Source of the DNA: Pararhodospirillum photometricum DSM 122
GTDB lineage: Bacteria; Pseudomonadota; Alphaproteobacteria; Rhodospirillales; Rhodospirillaceae
DNA length: 30,199 nt
Assembly: GCF_000284415.1 (NCBI RefSeq)
Contig: NC_017059.1
Coordinates: 3,117,572-3,147,770, forward strand
Reading direction: 5' to 3'
This document shows, piece by piece, positions 24,701 through 30,199 of this stretch (the first letter of the stretch is position 1; every line of letters begins with the position of its first letter). Position numbers and translations under genes: made by a program. The notes under the pieces were generated by a model, which had not been told where the DNA came from, did not search any database, and saw only the letters and a list, made by a program, of their open reading frames with translations.

Positions 24701-25606
24701 GCGGTGTCGTTGGTGGCCTCGCTGCCTGCGACCACTCCCCGCGATTCCGTCGCATCGACGACCCCGACCCTTGAAAGCGACGCGCGGGATACGCGCTCTA
24801 CGGCCACGGCGTTTGCCGAGGGGAGTGCCGACTCCTTGCGCACCGTCGTGCGGGCCGGAGGGACCGATTCGGGCGGCGCTTTGGTGACCTCGGCGAGCGG
24901 ACTCGCCCCGGTTTCCTTGGTGACGATGGTTGGGGCCGGCGCCTCCAGCCCAGGGCAGGGGTGGGGCCTTGGATCCTCCTCGGCGGAGTCGAGGACGGGG
25001 ACGTCGTCTTTGGCCGGGCAGGGGGGGGCCGCGTCGTTCGGCGGGCGGGTGGACCTTGGCAGTTCGGGGCTGACCGCCGCCACTAGGGGCAGCTTCCCGG
25101 TGCTGGTTGGAACCCGGGCCGCCGGCCAACCCGACAGCTTGGTCTCCAACGATCCGATCGCCGACGTGGGCTTGGCCCTGGGCGAGCGTTTCGAGGTCAA
25201 GGTGCCCTCAACGGCCTTCGTTGATACCCAAGCCAGCGCTGCGGTCACCTTGGACGCGACCCGGGCTGACGGCGAGGCCTTACCAGCGTGGATCAGCTTT
25301 GATGCCGAGACCGGGACCTTCCGGGGCACGCCGCCGGCAGGGTTTAGCGGTGAGGTGGTGGTTAAGATCACGGCCCGCGATAGCGCCGGTCGTGAGGCGG
25401 TCCAGACGTTCAAGATTGTCGTTGGCAAGGGAACCGGTCTGGCGCCGGGCGAGCAGCGCGGGGATCTCGGCGGCGGGGCGGTGCGCCACGCCCTGATGCC
25501 GGGACGGGCCAGTCTGACGGCGCAGTTTCAGCGCATGAGCCCAGAGGGGCGAGCCGCCCAGATGCGGGCCCAGTTCGGGGCGGTCGCTGACCGGGTTGGG
25601 GTGTGA
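18623..25606 (+). CDS. Giant secreted repeat protein, main part (beta-helix, RTX, Ig/PKD/cadherin-like repeats)
   Basis: This is an open frame of 2,327 codons that resumes the repeat interrupted at 18582; the TTG at 18623 is only the first possible start, and in-frame coding begins near 18588. Order: end of repeat 1; a repeat-domain segment with 'GDVLTVQRV'; a right-handed beta-helix rich in 'TIQNSTI', 'NILNNTI' and 'TITGNTI' turns (about 19220-20330); RTX calcium-binding nonapeptides 'GGDGDDTLSAGAGDDTL' (about 20385-20500); four more long repeats; a bacterial Ig domain ('GTTLGTVTVDATGRWTWSG'); a Ser/Gly/Thr-rich linker; a putative-Ig/cadherin-like domain ('LPAWISFDAETGTFRGTPP'); and a tail 'ASLTAQFQRMSPEGR'. 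With the upstream part it would be about 2,812 residues. It is likely surface-attached or released; adhesion or biofilm is inferred. Confidence 0.85.
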   Translation: MTVAQAGGLAVGTYGVEVTATDRAGNSVAKTLTLSIVNGLDLNGAAAGVGTTRALADAGSGLATATATLGDSGGSWAGDVLTVQRVSSTGTADGTPNDVFSFTSGVTANRTITRGQDVTDGTLSVGGTQVASWTYTSASGRLSITFSAAANDAAVTAVLRAVGYSNATPYGTATVRFSLNNGSVTTHADATVTSSTFYVDQTAYDTDGDAADGFNLAEALARAVDGDTLLIQDGTYQGQFVATTGVTIDAVNGAQGAVTLEAPDTANLVKSPQDQLTNNGRWRMPILDLRTTVAGQGTVTVRNLTIDGRFQAVDDAFNGNKDMIGIGVFDTNALIDNVTVKRIAVTPDSTTGEYSGNSENYGFLVEGSSALSSRATVTIQNSTINTYQKTGIIAWGPMLHVNILNNTITAMGALGVSVQNGMQIGSAGARTGTTATITGNTISGLGSNNPVYGSSGIMLRQAGVSEVANNTFSAEGGVSDENGATVAVSLYEMTSSLNVHDNNLGNTAVGIFVESYGKTGAHTFTNNNSSQTYWAIYDSDDNGTAVNPETVSVVSSDPVNNNGNILRYYFFGGNDSFTDTGAGNSKIDGGDGDDTLSAGAGDDTLIGGGGADLLTGGIGDDRFHIGDGDTITDLSRRDALVVTGAVVPVGRMSVSTSGADALLAIDTDGVGGADLTVTLSGFAGLTVADLIVNNNATDTFITVTRTSRPATSVATATLSADTGSSSSDWLTNTAAQTLSGTLSRSLKAGEKVEVSFDNGVTWADATTYSTGATTWSTTGTLSGSGTFQARISDPYGVGTPVSQAYVLDTTAPAAPSLTLGSDTGASASDGVTGTPGQTLTVNGDAGVTFNIDYGDGTPHGSAGGLHTYAQDGRYTVTVTATDAAGNVSSPTTRVLVIDRTAPTAITPSVSSVPRASASVGATFATLSATDATAIAGFTDAWTYTITGGADQAKFSLSGNALVVSQALATGSYQVEVTVTDTAGNTFATLLTLGVTASLPTTTIPSATLSADTGSSASDWITNTAAQSVSGTLSAALSSEESVEVSFDNGQTWSAATVSADRTRWSVGATLSGSGTFQARVKNSDGGGPAFSQAYVVDASAPAQPEVTLEETSNVLTQSVTVNAEAGTTLDIDYGDGTSHGSASGSHVYAQDGRYTVSVTATDAAGNVSSVATSEIVIDRTAPSDITPSRSTLGQSNAGAGKTFALLNATDATAIPGFRERSRFTVTGGADRDKFRVSDESLVIAQPGGLAVGTYSVEVTATDRAGNTFSKTLTLTVFGVPTTTIPSATLSADTGTSASDWITNTAAQSVSGTLSAALASEESVEVSFDNGQTWSAATMSADRTRWSVGATLSGSGTFQARVKNAEGTGPAFSQAYVVDTSAPAQPDLTLAGPAVSNTPTHSVTVNAEAGATLDIDYGDGTAHGSASGAHAYARDGRYTVSVTATDAAGNVSSAATREIVIDRTAPSDMTVARATLGQSAAAAGATFSALNATDATAIAGFTDAWTYAITGGADRGKFSVVGQTLVIAQTGGLAVGSYSVEVTATDRAGNSVTKTLTLSVVSGPTTTIPSATLSADTGTSASDWITNTAAQSVSGTLSAALASEESVEVSFDNGQTWSAATMSADRTRWSVGATLSGSGTFQARVKNAEGTGPAFSQAYVVDTSAPAQPDLTLAGPAVSNTPTHSVTVSAEAGATLDIDYGDGTAHGSASGAHAYARDGRYTVSVTATDAAGNVSSAATREIVIDRTAPSDMTVARATLGQSAAAAGATFSALNATDATAIAGFTDAWTYAITGGADRGKFSVVGQTLVIAQTGGLAVGTYSVEVTATDRAGNSVTKTLTLSVVSAPTTAITAAALSADTGTSASDGLTKTTAQTLSGTLSAPLATGETVEVSLDNGATWKTATAGVGASAWSVEATLTDAGVVLARVSNAQGTGSVFTLAYTLDTSAPAAPTLRATLTAGSQEVTVSGSGEPNSTLILSEGGTTLGTVTVDATGRWTWSGTLAFGEHSLVAQATDTAGNTGPAATLAVSLVASLPATTPRDSVASTTPTLESDARDTRSTATAFAEGSADSLRTVVRAGGTDSGGALVTSASGLAPVSLVTMVGAGASSPGQGWGLGSSSAESRTGTSSLAGQGGAASFGGRVDLGSSGLTAATRGSFPVLVGTRAAGQPDSLVSNDPIADVGLALGERFEVKVPSTAFVDTQASAAVTLDATRADGEALPAWISFDAETGTFRGTPPAGFSGEVVVKITARDSAGREAVQTFKIVVGKGTGLAPGEQRGDLGGGAVRHALMPGRASLTAQFQRMSPEGRAAQMRAQFGAVADRVGV
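20385..20500 (+). repeat. RTX calcium-binding nonapeptide repeats
   Basis: The encoded protein has 'GGDGDDTLSAGAGDDTL', then 'GGGGADLLTGGIGDDRF', a run of GGxGxDxLx units that fold into a calcium-binding beta-roll. RTX repeats are typical of unfolded type I secretion substrates that fold outside the cell. Here they lie in the middle of the protein, directly after the beta-helix, instead of near the C-terminus. Confidence 0.85.
20748..21617 (+). repeat. Long protein repeat, copy 2 (870 bp)
   Basis: This is a unit of 290 codons with the same three blocks: Ig-like ('SLKAGEKVEVSFDNGVTW'), PKD-like ('NIDYGDGTPHGSAGGLHTY') and cadherin-like ('GFTDAWTYTITGGADQ'). It is joined head-to-tail with copy 3. 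Confidence 0.85.
21618..22460 (+). repeat. Long protein repeat, copy 3 (843 bp)
   Basis: This unit of 281 codons is close to copies 4 and 5 in the Ig-like block but differs in the cadherin-like block. At 22274-22291 six codons read RERSRF where the other copies have TDAWTY. The rest of the block ('VTGGADRDKF') is normal. Confidence 0.85.
22461..23309 (+). repeat. Long protein repeat, copy 4 (849 bp)
   Basis: This unit of exactly 283 codons is nearly identical in DNA to copy 5; I noticed only scattered single-base differences outside a variable junction. Blocks are Ig-like ('ASEESVEVSFDNGQTW'), PKD-like ('DIDYGDGTAHGSASGAH') and cadherin-like ('AGFTDAWTYAITGG'). Confidence 0.9.
23310..24158 (+). 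repeat. Long protein repeat, copy 5 (849 bp)
   Basis: This has the same length as copy 4 and almost the same DNA, including silent positions, which indicates recent duplication or gene conversion. A partial sixth copy (Ig-like block only, about 24159-24470) follows with a more diverged sequence. Confidence 0.9.
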
Positions 25607-25620
25607 CGAGGGGGATGAAA

Positions 25621-27105
25621 ATGGGGGTTTCCATGAAGATGCGTCTGGGGCTGAGTGTCTCCTTCCTGGCGCTGCTGTCGGCTTGCGCCGTCCAGCCCGA
25701 GCCGTTCACGGCGAGCGATCTGGCCCAGCAGGCGCTCGACGACCGGCTGGCACTGTTCAAGGATACCGCGCCGCTGGCCGGGCCAATGACGCTGGACGAG
25801 GCGATGGCCCGCGCCTTGGCCCATAACCTGGACAAGCGCTCCAAGATGATGGAGGAGGCGTTGGCCCTGGGTCAGACCGAGGTCGATGCGTTCGAGATGC
25901 TGCCCAAGCTGGCCGCCAACGCGGGGTACACTTACCGATCCGAGTACTACGCAACGCGCTCGCGTGATCTCGTGACCGGCATCACCAACCCCAACATCAA
26001 TCCGACCTACTCCCAAGACCGCGAGGTGTTCACCTCCGATCTGACCATGTCCTGGAACATTCTTGACTTCGGCGTGTCCTATTACACCGCTCACCAAAAC
26101 GCCAACCGAGCCCTGATCGCTCAAGAGCGGCGGCGCAAGGCGGTGCACACCCTGGTCCAGGAAGTGCGCACGGCCTTTTGGCGCACGGCGGCCTACCAAA
26201 CCCTGAAAGGCGACGTGGATCGCACCATGCAGGAGGCCCAGGCCGCCCTGGAGCGCTCGCGCATCGTGGAACGAGAAAACCTGAGGGCTCCGGCCGAGGC
26301 GCTGCGCTACCAAAAGTCGCTTCTGGAAACCTTGCGCCAGTTGACCCTCTTGCAACAAGACCTCTCCACCGCCCCCCTGGAGCTGGCCGCCCTGGTCAAC
26401 CTGCCGCCAAGTCAGGACATCCGCGTGGTGGTGCCCGCGGATCTGGCGGTGCGGATCTGGGACATGCCCCTGGAGCGCATGGAGGATCTGGCCTTTAACA
26501 ACAACCCCGATCTGCGCGAGCAGGGCTACCAGACGCGCATCGCCGTCGAGGAAACCCGTAAGGCGATCTTGAAGCTGCTGCCCGGTGTCAGTCTGACAGC
26601 AGGACCACAGTACGACAGCAACAGCTTCCTGGTCGATCAGCAGTGGTTCAGCGCCGGGGCCAAGCTGTCTTGGAGCCTGATGAACTTGGTGGCGGCGCCC
26701 ACCACGCTGAAGCTGGCCGACACCAACGAAAAAGTCGCCGAGGCCCGGCGTCTGGCCCTGCGGATGGCCGTTTTGGCCCAGGTGCACGTGGCCGAGCGCC
26801 AGTTCCGCAACGCCGTGACCCAGTTCCGCCAGTCCGACGCCTTGTGGTCGGTGGATCGGCGCTTGGCCGAGCTGTCGGAGGCCCGCAGCGCGAGCAATGC
26901 CCAAGGCGTGCTGGAGCGCGTGGCGGCACAGGCGTCGAGCATCACCTCGCAGGTCCGCCGGTTCCAGGGCTATGCCCAGATGGAGCAGGCTTACGCCAAG
27001 ATCCTGTCAACCCTGGGCGAGGATCCCCTGCCTCCCGAGTCCGCCGGTCCGCAGGCCAGCCCGAGCGGGGCGCCAGGGGCGGTCCTCGCCGCACAGCAGC
27101 CATGA
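25621..27105 (+). CDS. TolC-family outer membrane lipoprotein
   Basis: This protein of about 494 residues would form the outer membrane exit duct for the giant protein. The N-terminus ends in a lipobox 'LALLSAC', so it is probably lipid-anchored. It shows the two-fold pattern of outer-membrane efflux proteins: 'GPMTLDEAMARALAHNLD' at the start of repeat one, long coiled-coil helices ('RRKAVHTLVQEVRTAFWRTAAYQTL'-like), then 'ERMEDLAFNNNPDLREQGYQTRIA' and a second helical pair. ATG 25621 has GAGGGGG six bases upstream; GTG 25603, ATG 25615 and ATG 25633 are in frame. The gap from the giant gene is 14 bases, so they are likely one operon. The tail is Pro/Ser/Ala-rich and overlaps the next gene by four bases. 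Confidence 0.87.
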   Translation: MGVSMKMRLGLSVSFLALLSACAVQPEPFTASDLAQQALDDRLALFKDTAPLAGPMTLDEAMARALAHNLDKRSKMMEEALALGQTEVDAFEMLPKLAANAGYTYRSEYYATRSRDLVTGITNPNINPTYSQDREVFTSDLTMSWNILDFGVSYYTAHQNANRALIAQERRRKAVHTLVQEVRTAFWRTAAYQTLKGDVDRTMQEAQAALERSRIVERENLRAPAEALRYQKSLLETLRQLTLLQQDLSTAPLELAALVNLPPSQDIRVVVPADLAVRIWDMPLERMEDLAFNNNPDLREQGYQTRIAVEETRKAILKLLPGVSLTAGPQYDSNSFLVDQQWFSAGAKLSWSLMNLVAAPTTLKLADTNEKVAEARRLALRMAVLAQVHVAERQFRNAVTQFRQSDALWSVDRRLAELSEARSASNAQGVLERVAAQASSITSQVRRFQGYAQMEQAYAKILSTLGEDPLPPESAGPQASPSGAPGAVLAAQQP

Positions 27106-27830
27106 GGGGGTCTCGCGCCGGGGTCGCGCTGGTGCTGGCCCTGGGGGTCGCCCCGGCCGGCGCCCAGACCGGCCTGGATCTGCGCGCCCAGTTGAGCCCG
27201 CGTGATTTCACCACCTTGGCCGCCGAGATCGGCGCCAAGGTGGACCGGCTCACGGTGCGCGACGGCGACCGCTTCACCAAGGGGCAGGTCCTCGTCGGCT
27301 TTGACTGCTCGATGCAGAAGGCCCAGCGGGACGAGGCCCGCGCGGCCCTATCGGCGGCGGAAAAGACCGTGGCCGTCAACCGACGGCTCCTGGAGCTCAA
27401 GACCATCGGCAAACTGGAGAACGACCTCGCCCTGGCCGAGGCGGATAAGGCCCGGGCCCGCATCGCCGCGACCTCGGCCGCCGTGGGCAAGTGCCAGATC
27501 GAGGCGCCCTTCGATGGTCGGGTGGTGGAACAAAAGGTGCGTGCCCAGCAATTTGTCCAACCCGGCCAAGCCCTGCTCGACATTCTGGATGACTCGGTGC
27601 TGGAGTTGGAGGTGGTGGTGCCCTCGAAGTGGCTGGCTTGGCTCAAGCCCGGCACCGCCTTTCAGGTGGTCCTCGAGGAAACCGGCAAGACCTACCCGGT
27701 CAAGCTGGTGCGGACCGGGGCGCGCATCGACCCCGTGAGCCAGACGGTCAAGGTGACCGGGGCCATCGGGGGGCATTTTCCCGAACTGCTTGCCGGGATG
27801 AGTGGCCAAGTCTTGCTGGCCGAGCCCTGA
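27102..27830 (+). CDS. Short periplasmic adaptor protein (HlyD/RND-MFP type)
   Basis: This 242-residue protein starts with a signal peptide ('VALVLALGVAPAGAQ') and has no other membrane span. It then has a split biotinyl-lipoyl domain ('EIGAKVDRLTVRDGDRFTKGQVLVGFD' and 'CQIEAPFDGRVVEQKVRAQQFVQPGQ'), a short helical hairpin between them and a beta-barrel part ('LELEVVVPSKWLAWLKPG'). It would bridge the inner membrane part and the TolC-like protein. The hairpin is short compared with HlyD. The ATG overlaps the preceding TGA (ATGA), which shows translational coupling. Confidence 0.85.
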   Translation: MRGSRAGVALVLALGVAPAGAQTGLDLRAQLSPRDFTTLAAEIGAKVDRLTVRDGDRFTKGQVLVGFDCSMQKAQRDEARAALSAAEKTVAVNRRLLELKTIGKLENDLALAEADKARARIAATSAAVGKCQIEAPFDGRVVEQKVRAQQFVQPGQALLDILDDSVLELEVVVPSKWLAWLKPGTAFQVVLEETGKTYPVKLVRTGARIDPVSQTVKVTGAIGGHFPELLAGMSGQVLLAEP

Positions 27831-27885
27831 TCCAGCCTCGATCGCGGCTGGTGTCACGCTCTCTTTTTGTGCAAGCAGGCCTGTC

Positions 27886-29154
27886 ATGAACGATGCCCTT
27901 CTGCGCCTTTTGGATTTGGAACAACGCCTGCTGGGAGCCCAGCGGTCGGTGGAGGTGGCCTTTCTGGCGGTGAACATGGCCCATGCCCTGGTGCCCTACC
28001 GCCAGGGCGTCCTTGCTGGCATCCGCGGAGAGATCGTGGCCCTCTCCGGGGCGACGACCGTGCCGGAAGCCACGCCGTATGGTTTGTGGCTGGGCCGCTT
28101 GTTCCGTCATTTGGCCGCAACGCCCGCCGCTCGTCCCCTGACCGCCTTGGACCTGCCGCCCGCGTTGGCCGAGGGCTGGGCCGATTGGTTGCCCGCCCAG
28201 GCGCTGTTCCTGCCCCTGGGCGACGAGGCCTTGCTGTATGCCCGCGACGAGCCCTTTTCCCCGCCCGATATCGCCCTTTTGACTCATCTCGCCGCCGTGG
28301 TGCGCGCGGCCCGGCGCAGCGTGGCGCGCCCGCGTCGGTCCATCTCCCGGGCCCGCCTGCTTTTGGGGGGCGTGGTCGGGCTGGGGATCGCGCTGCTCCC
28401 GGTGACCGAGTCCGTCCTGGCCCCCGCCGATGCGGTGCCCGCCCATCCGGTGGTGGTGCGCGCCCCACTGGAGGGGGTGGTCGATCACGTCGCCGTGGCG
28501 CCCAACGAAAGCGTGCAGGAGGGGCAGGTCCTGTTCCAACTCAACGCCACCACCCTCACCGGCGCTCTTGATGTGGCCCGCCAGCAGTTGGGAACCGCCC
28601 AGGCCGAATATCGGCAGGCGGCCCAGGCCATGGTGTTCGATGCCAAGGCGAAAGCCCAGGTGCCGCTGTTGCAGGGCAAGGCCGAGGAAAAGGCGGCCGA
28701 GGTGCGGCTTTTGGAAAGCCAACTGGCACGCATCACCACCCGGGCGCCCCGCGCCGGGGTGGCGGTCTTCGACGACCCCAGCGATTGGATCGGCAAGCCG
28801 GTGGTCGTGGGCGAGAAGGTCATGGCCGTGGCCGACCCCGAGGATACGGAGGTCGAGGCGTGGGTTGCGGTCACCGACGTTGGCTGGGTGCGTCCGGGGG
28901 CCCGCCTGACCTTGTTTCTCAACACCGCCCCTCTGTCCCCCCTGCGGGCCCGCGTGACCGCCGTTGCCTATGAGGCCGTGGTGCGTCCCGACGCCAGCGT
29001 TGCTCACCGGGTGCGCGCCCGCCTAGAGGACGCAGAGGTCCGGCCGCGCCTGGGCCTCAAGGGGACCGCGCGCATCGAGGGGGAGACGGTTCCCCTGGTG
29101 TGGTGGGTGCTGCGCAAGCCGCTCACTACCCTTCGGCAAAGGCTGGGGGTGTGA
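27886..29154 (+). CDS. Membrane-anchored HlyD-family adaptor with extra N-terminal cytosolic domain
   Basis: This is a 422-residue protein. Residues 1-150 are soluble and precede a single membrane helix at about 157-172 ('LLLGGVVGLGIALLPV'). This N-terminal part ('YRQGVLAGIRGEIVALSG', 'AQALFLPLGDEALLYARDEPFS', 'IALLTHLAAVV') looks like a GAF-type sensor fold, which is unusual for HlyD proteins. After the helix come 'VVRAPLEGVVDHVAVAPNESVQEGQVLFQLN' as lipoyl half (quoted as adjoining pieces), a helical hairpin ('LQGKAEEKAAEVRLLESQL'), 'ITTRAPRAGVAVF' and a beta-barrel. Start 27886 is preceded by a weak AGCAGG. It sits 55 bases after the first adaptor and two bases before the M50 gene. Confidence 0.82.
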   Translation: MNDALLRLLDLEQRLLGAQRSVEVAFLAVNMAHALVPYRQGVLAGIRGEIVALSGATTVPEATPYGLWLGRLFRHLAATPAARPLTALDLPPALAEGWADWLPAQALFLPLGDEALLYARDEPFSPPDIALLTHLAAVVRAARRSVARPRRSISRARLLLGGVVGLGIALLPVTESVLAPADAVPAHPVVVRAPLEGVVDHVAVAPNESVQEGQVLFQLNATTLTGALDVARQQLGTAQAEYRQAAQAMVFDAKAKAQVPLLQGKAEEKAAEVRLLESQLARITTRAPRAGVAVFDDPSDWIGKPVVVGEKVMAVADPEDTEVEAWVAVTDVGWVRPGARLTLFLNTAPLSPLRARVTAVAYEAVVRPDASVAHRVRARLEDAEVRPRLGLKGTARIEGETVPLVWWVLRKPLTTLRQRLGV

Positions 29155-29156
29155 CG

Positions 29157-29651
29157 ATGGTGTCTCCCCCCGGGCTCCCCTCCTTGCGCGAGGACGTGAG
29201 GCTGCTGGAGGGCCCCTCCGATCCCGCGGGCGCCCCGACATGGACCTTGCATGATCCCGGCCGCAATCGCTTTTACCGTCTGAGTTGGCCCGCCTTCGAG
29301 ATCCTCGCGCGCTGGTCGCTGGGCGACCCCCGGGCGGTGGTGGCCGCCGTGCGCGCCCAGACCCCGTTGACCCCCGATGAGGACGAGGTGTGGGCCCTGG
29401 CGGCCTTTCTGACCGAGGCCCACCTCGTGCACGCCGGCGGCCCCGACGATGTCGCCCGTCTGCTGGGCCAGGAGGACCGTGCCAGGACAGGCTGGGGGAC
29501 GTGGCTCTTGCACCACTATCTGTTTTTTCGGGTGCCGCTGCTGCGTCCCGGGCGCTTGCTTGATGTCTTGCTGCCCTGGGTGAGCTGGATGGGGGGGCGG
29601 GGTTTCGCCGGGCCACGCTGGCAGCCTTGCTGCTCGGGGTGTTCTTGGTGA
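29157..29651 (+). CDS. M50 metalloprotease gene, N-terminal part with PqqD/RRE-like domain; frameshifted at 29591-29597
   Basis: This is the first 144 codons of a protein that should continue into the next feature. Residues about 8-90 ('[12 protein letters not shown]', '[18 protein letters not shown]', '[19 protein letters not shown]', '[16 protein letters not shown]') have the strand-strand-helix pattern of PqqD-like/RiPP-recognition winged helices. Then '[25 protein letters not shown]' begins the membrane part. In seven G at 29591-29597 the frame is lost and the reading ends at TGA 29651 with an unlikely Cys/Trp tail. ATG 29157 is two bases after the HlyD stop. One more G joins it to the protease domain. 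Confidence 0.75.
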   Translation: MVSPPGLPSLREDVRLLEGPSDPAGAPTWTLHDPGRNRFYRLSWPAFEILARWSLGDPRAVVAAVRAQTPLTPDEDEVWALAAFLTEAHLVHAGGPDDVARLLGQEDRARTGWGTWLLHHYLFFRVPLLRPGRLLDVLLPWVSWMGGRGFAGPRWQPCCSGCSW

Positions 29652-30199
29652 GCCGTCAGGGCAGCGCGTTTGCCACCACCATGGTTGATCACCTGTCGTG
29701 GGCCGGTTTGGCCGCTTTTGGTGTGGCCCTGGTCCTGACCAAGGCCGTGCACGAACTGGGCCACGCCCTGACCGCGCGGCATTTTGGCCTGCGGGTGCCG
29801 ACCATGGGGGTTGCCTTCTTGGTGATGATGCCCGTCCTTTATACCGACGTGAACGAGGCCTGGGCCCTGCCCAGCCGACGTCAGCGGTTGTGGGTGGGAG
29901 GCGCCGGGATTGTGGCCGAGCTGGCCTTGGCTGCCTGGGCGACCCTGGCGTGGGCCTTGCTGCCCGAGGGGGTCTTGCGATCGTTGAGCTTTACCTTGGC
30001 GGCTACCACCTGGATCAGTTCTTTGCTCCTTAATCTGTCGCCCTTCATGCGTTTTGACGGCTATTTTTTGTTAATGGATGCGGTCAATCAGCCAAATTTG
30101 CATCCGCGCTCGTTTGCGTTGGCGCGTTGGGCGTTACGCGAGTGGCTGTTCGATGTGAGGGAGCCGCCTCCCGAGGTTTTACCCGGCGCCACACGGCGG
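29597..30199 (+). CDS. M50 (site-2 protease type) intramembrane metalloprotease domain, continues past the window
   Basis: Read from 29597 this frame is open to the end of the window (201 codons). It begins '[17 protein letters not shown]', a membrane helix, and contains the zinc motif HELGH at 29750-29764 in '[17 protein letters not shown]'. Further on are '[12 protein letters not shown]' and '[19 protein letters not shown]', whose Asp-Gly is the usual third zinc-ligand motif of M50 proteases of the peptide-zinc-metalloprotease (YydH-like) type. It has no good start of its own (GTG 29639 and ATG 29681 are possible), so it is best read as the body of the gene at 29157. Its role may be to process or release the exported protein, or to act as a non-classical transport component. 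Confidence 0.8.

Noticed and set aside
20105..25129. A 1,674-codon open frame on the minus strand opposite the giant gene
   Set aside because: It is a by-product of GC-rich repetitive coding DNA with few stops in that frame. Its translation is Gly/Arg/Pro/His-rich low-complexity sequence with no recognisable domain, while the plus-strand reading has clear Ig, RTX and beta-helix motifs.

Overview
The window is GC-rich (many G and C homopolymers, codons ending in G/C) and densely packed with bacterial genes. Gene content (HmuV/HutW/HutX haem genes, a CouR/HcaR-like phenylpropanoid locus, frequent Rhodospirillum-like intergenic palindromes) suggests an alphaproteobacterium, probably of the Rhodospirillaceae. 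That placement is inference from style and content, with no marker gene present. No rRNA, tRNA, CRISPR array, integrase or transposase was seen.

Region 1 (1-3176, + strand) is the end of a haem-use operon: the tail of a haem ABC ATPase (HmuV), an IsdG-type haem-degrading monooxygenase, the anaerobic radical-SAM haem-opening enzyme HutW, the haem carrier HutX and a ChuY-like anaerobilin reductase. The last four are overlapping or nearly so, and a strong hairpin follows. The cell appears able to open haem both with and without oxygen. Region 2 (3242-8656) has a divergent IclR regulator and an iron-type uptake set: a TonB-dependent receptor, two small membrane proteins (DUF3325-like and DUF3649-like) and a PepSY membrane protein of the siderophore-reductase kind. 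The PepSY gene is frameshifted in a run of ten G.

Region 3 (8729-14705) is a hydroxycinnamate/phenylpropanoid locus resembling Acinetobacter hca and Rhodopseudomonas cou: acyl-CoA ligase and hydroxycinnamoyl-CoA hydratase-lyase on the minus strand; a divergent MarR repressor, an aromatic-acid MFS importer and an acyl-CoA dehydrogenase on the plus strand. A palindromic operator sits between the two arms. Region 4 (14847-16915) is a two-gene signalling pair: a multi-pass membrane histidine kinase and an unusual regulator with an N-terminal XRE HTH and a C-terminal receiver domain.

Region 5 (17169 to the end) is the most striking part: a giant secreted repeat protein (about 2,812 residues once one frameshift is repaired) with an N-terminal LEPRLMFDG motif, a DUF4347 domain, Ig/PKD/cadherin-like repeats, a beta-helix and RTX repeats. 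It is followed by a TolC-type outer membrane lipoprotein, a periplasmic HlyD-type adaptor, a membrane-anchored HlyD with an extra cytosolic domain, and a site-2 (M50) metalloprotease with a PqqD/RRE-like N-terminus. No ABC ATPase is visible. I propose this as a dedicated export and processing system for the giant protein.

Three genes (PepSY, giant protein, M50) each lose frame by one missing G in a G run. The identical direction and context of all three make sequencing undercalls a serious possibility, so these are annotated as split genes with that caveat. Five copies of an intergenic palindromic repeat lie between 4.1 and 10.3 kb.
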